From: Algoriphagus winogradskyi
Lineage (GTDB): Bacteria; Bacteroidota; Bacteroidia; Cytophagales; Cyclobacteriaceae
Length of the DNA: 64,000 bases
Assembly (NCBI RefSeq): GCF_900182815.1
Contig: NZ_FXUA01000002.1
Coordinates: 744,001 to 808,000, forward strand
Reading direction: 5' to 3'
Below are positions 63,753 to 64,000 of the stretch, in pieces. Numbering within the stretch: the stretch's first letter is position 1; each line of letters opens with the position of its first letter. The notes below the pieces were generated by a model, which saw nothing but the letters and a program-made list of their open reading frames with translations, made no database searches and was not told the origin of the DNA. The translations under genes were made by a program, and so were the position numbers.

Positions 63753-64000
63753 ATGGGAGATAAAGTAGATCCTTTATTAGAATTAGCTGTCTGGGGCAAT
63801 TTGGACAGATTTTCCGACTATTCCTTAATACTATTAAATGGTCATATTTTTCTTGAAAAGATAATTGAGATAGCCTTAAAGAGAATGGGAGACCCTGATC
63901 CAGAGAAGTTGTCCTTTTACTCAAAAGTAATAAGATTGAAACACCTGTTGGGGCAATCACCACATTCAGATTCTATAATTTATTCTTTGACAGAGCTAAA
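63753..64000 (+). CDS. Partial ORF at window end (HEPN-like fragment?)
   Basis: Open from ATG 63753 to the window end, at least 82 residues: MGDKVDPLLELAVWGNLDRF, then LILLNGHIFLEKIIEIAL and a helix with YSKVIRLKHLLG. Helical, with a HEPN-like look but no complete RxxxxH motif in view. Follows the 550-aa gene by 11 nt, so likely the same operon. Confidence 0.5.
   Translation, partial: MGDKVDPLLELAVWGNLDRFSDYSLILLNGHIFLEKIIEIALKRMGDPDPEKLSFYSKVIRLKHLLGQSPHSDSIIYSLTEL

Noticed and set aside
1-64000. CRISPR array or tRNA gene
   Set aside because: No regularly spaced direct repeats of CRISPR type and no cloverleaf with a T-loop consensus were seen by eye on either strand; a tRNAscan run would settle the latter.

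Overview
The window looks like accessory DNA from a member of the Bacteroidota, most likely a Cytophagales / Cyclobacteriaceae-type bacterium. The support is AT-rich genes with Bacteroidota-style -7 boxes (TAnnTTTG), a SusC/FecA-like TonB receptor, and a CTnDOT-type transfer operon (DUF4134/TraE, DUF4133/TraF, TraG, TraJ, TraK, TraM, TraN) found only in this phylum. No rRNA, tRNA or CRISPR array was seen. Genus placement is inference.

Layout. (1) 1-2.3 kb: an ArdC antirestriction gene with a small upstream ORF, and a small membrane protein. (2) 2.6-8.7 kb: a four-gene ABC-three-component (ABC-3C) conflict operon: metallo-beta-lactamase-fold hydrolase, trypsin-like protease, middle component and Rad50-like ABC ATPase. 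(3) 8.9-10.5 kb: a CoiA-like nuclease with a long coiled coil. (4) 10.7-11.3 kb: a decayed copy of the sequence found just upstream of the integrase. (5) 11.4-15.8 kb: a Fic-family gene, a TonB-dependent receptor and a hypothetical gene. (6) 16.4-21.8 kb: the integration/replication module of an integrative conjugative element (ICE): 12-bp direct repeats, a tyrosine integrase broken by an in-frame TAG, an excisionase-like protein, a RepA-like helicase and a primase. (7) 22.2-26.5 kb: a 1447-residue STAND NTPase with an N-terminal nuclease domain (Avs-like defence), bordered by related short sequences. (8) 26.8-29.3 kb: regulators and an acetyltransferase. (9) 29.3-47.1 kb: the transfer region, with a perfect 19-bp hairpin (oriT candidate), MobA/MobB, ParA, type IV secretion genes including three tandem paralogues, a coupling protein and an M23 peptidase. 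(10) 48.3-51.3 kb, minus strand: a compact graspetide (RiPP) locus: precursor with three core repeats, ATP-grasp ligase, membrane protein and DUF4365 protein. (11) 51.7-55.0 kb: RadC, a DUF6933-like protein and a second ArdC / small-membrane-protein module. (12) 55.1-64 kb: a PIN-like protein, then a type III restriction-modification operon with an inserted DUF1016 nuclease, a further nuclease-like gene and a gene cut by the window end.

How it fits together. The ICE encodes excision/integration, plasmid-like replication, a relaxosome, a mating channel and antirestriction functions. It carries defence and RiPP cargo. The ArdC plus small-membrane-protein pair occurs twice (0.2-2.3 kb and 53.5-55.0 kb), and the integrase-upstream DNA also occurs twice (10.8 and 16.4 kb). 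This suggests two related ICEs inserted next to each other, one now decayed.

The strongest unexplained signal is an imperfect hairpin in three copies (99-153, 47804-47858, 53361-53414). It has an invariant 17-nt loop size, a near-invariant loop sequence, a conserved A.A mismatch and compensatory changes in the stem. Each copy lies 66-74 nt upstream of a start codon: two ardC leader ORFs and a 73-residue protein gene. I propose it as a leading-region regulator, either a single-stranded-DNA promoter or a structured RNA. Second in interest are the graspetide locus and a 9-bp iteron-like array present three times.
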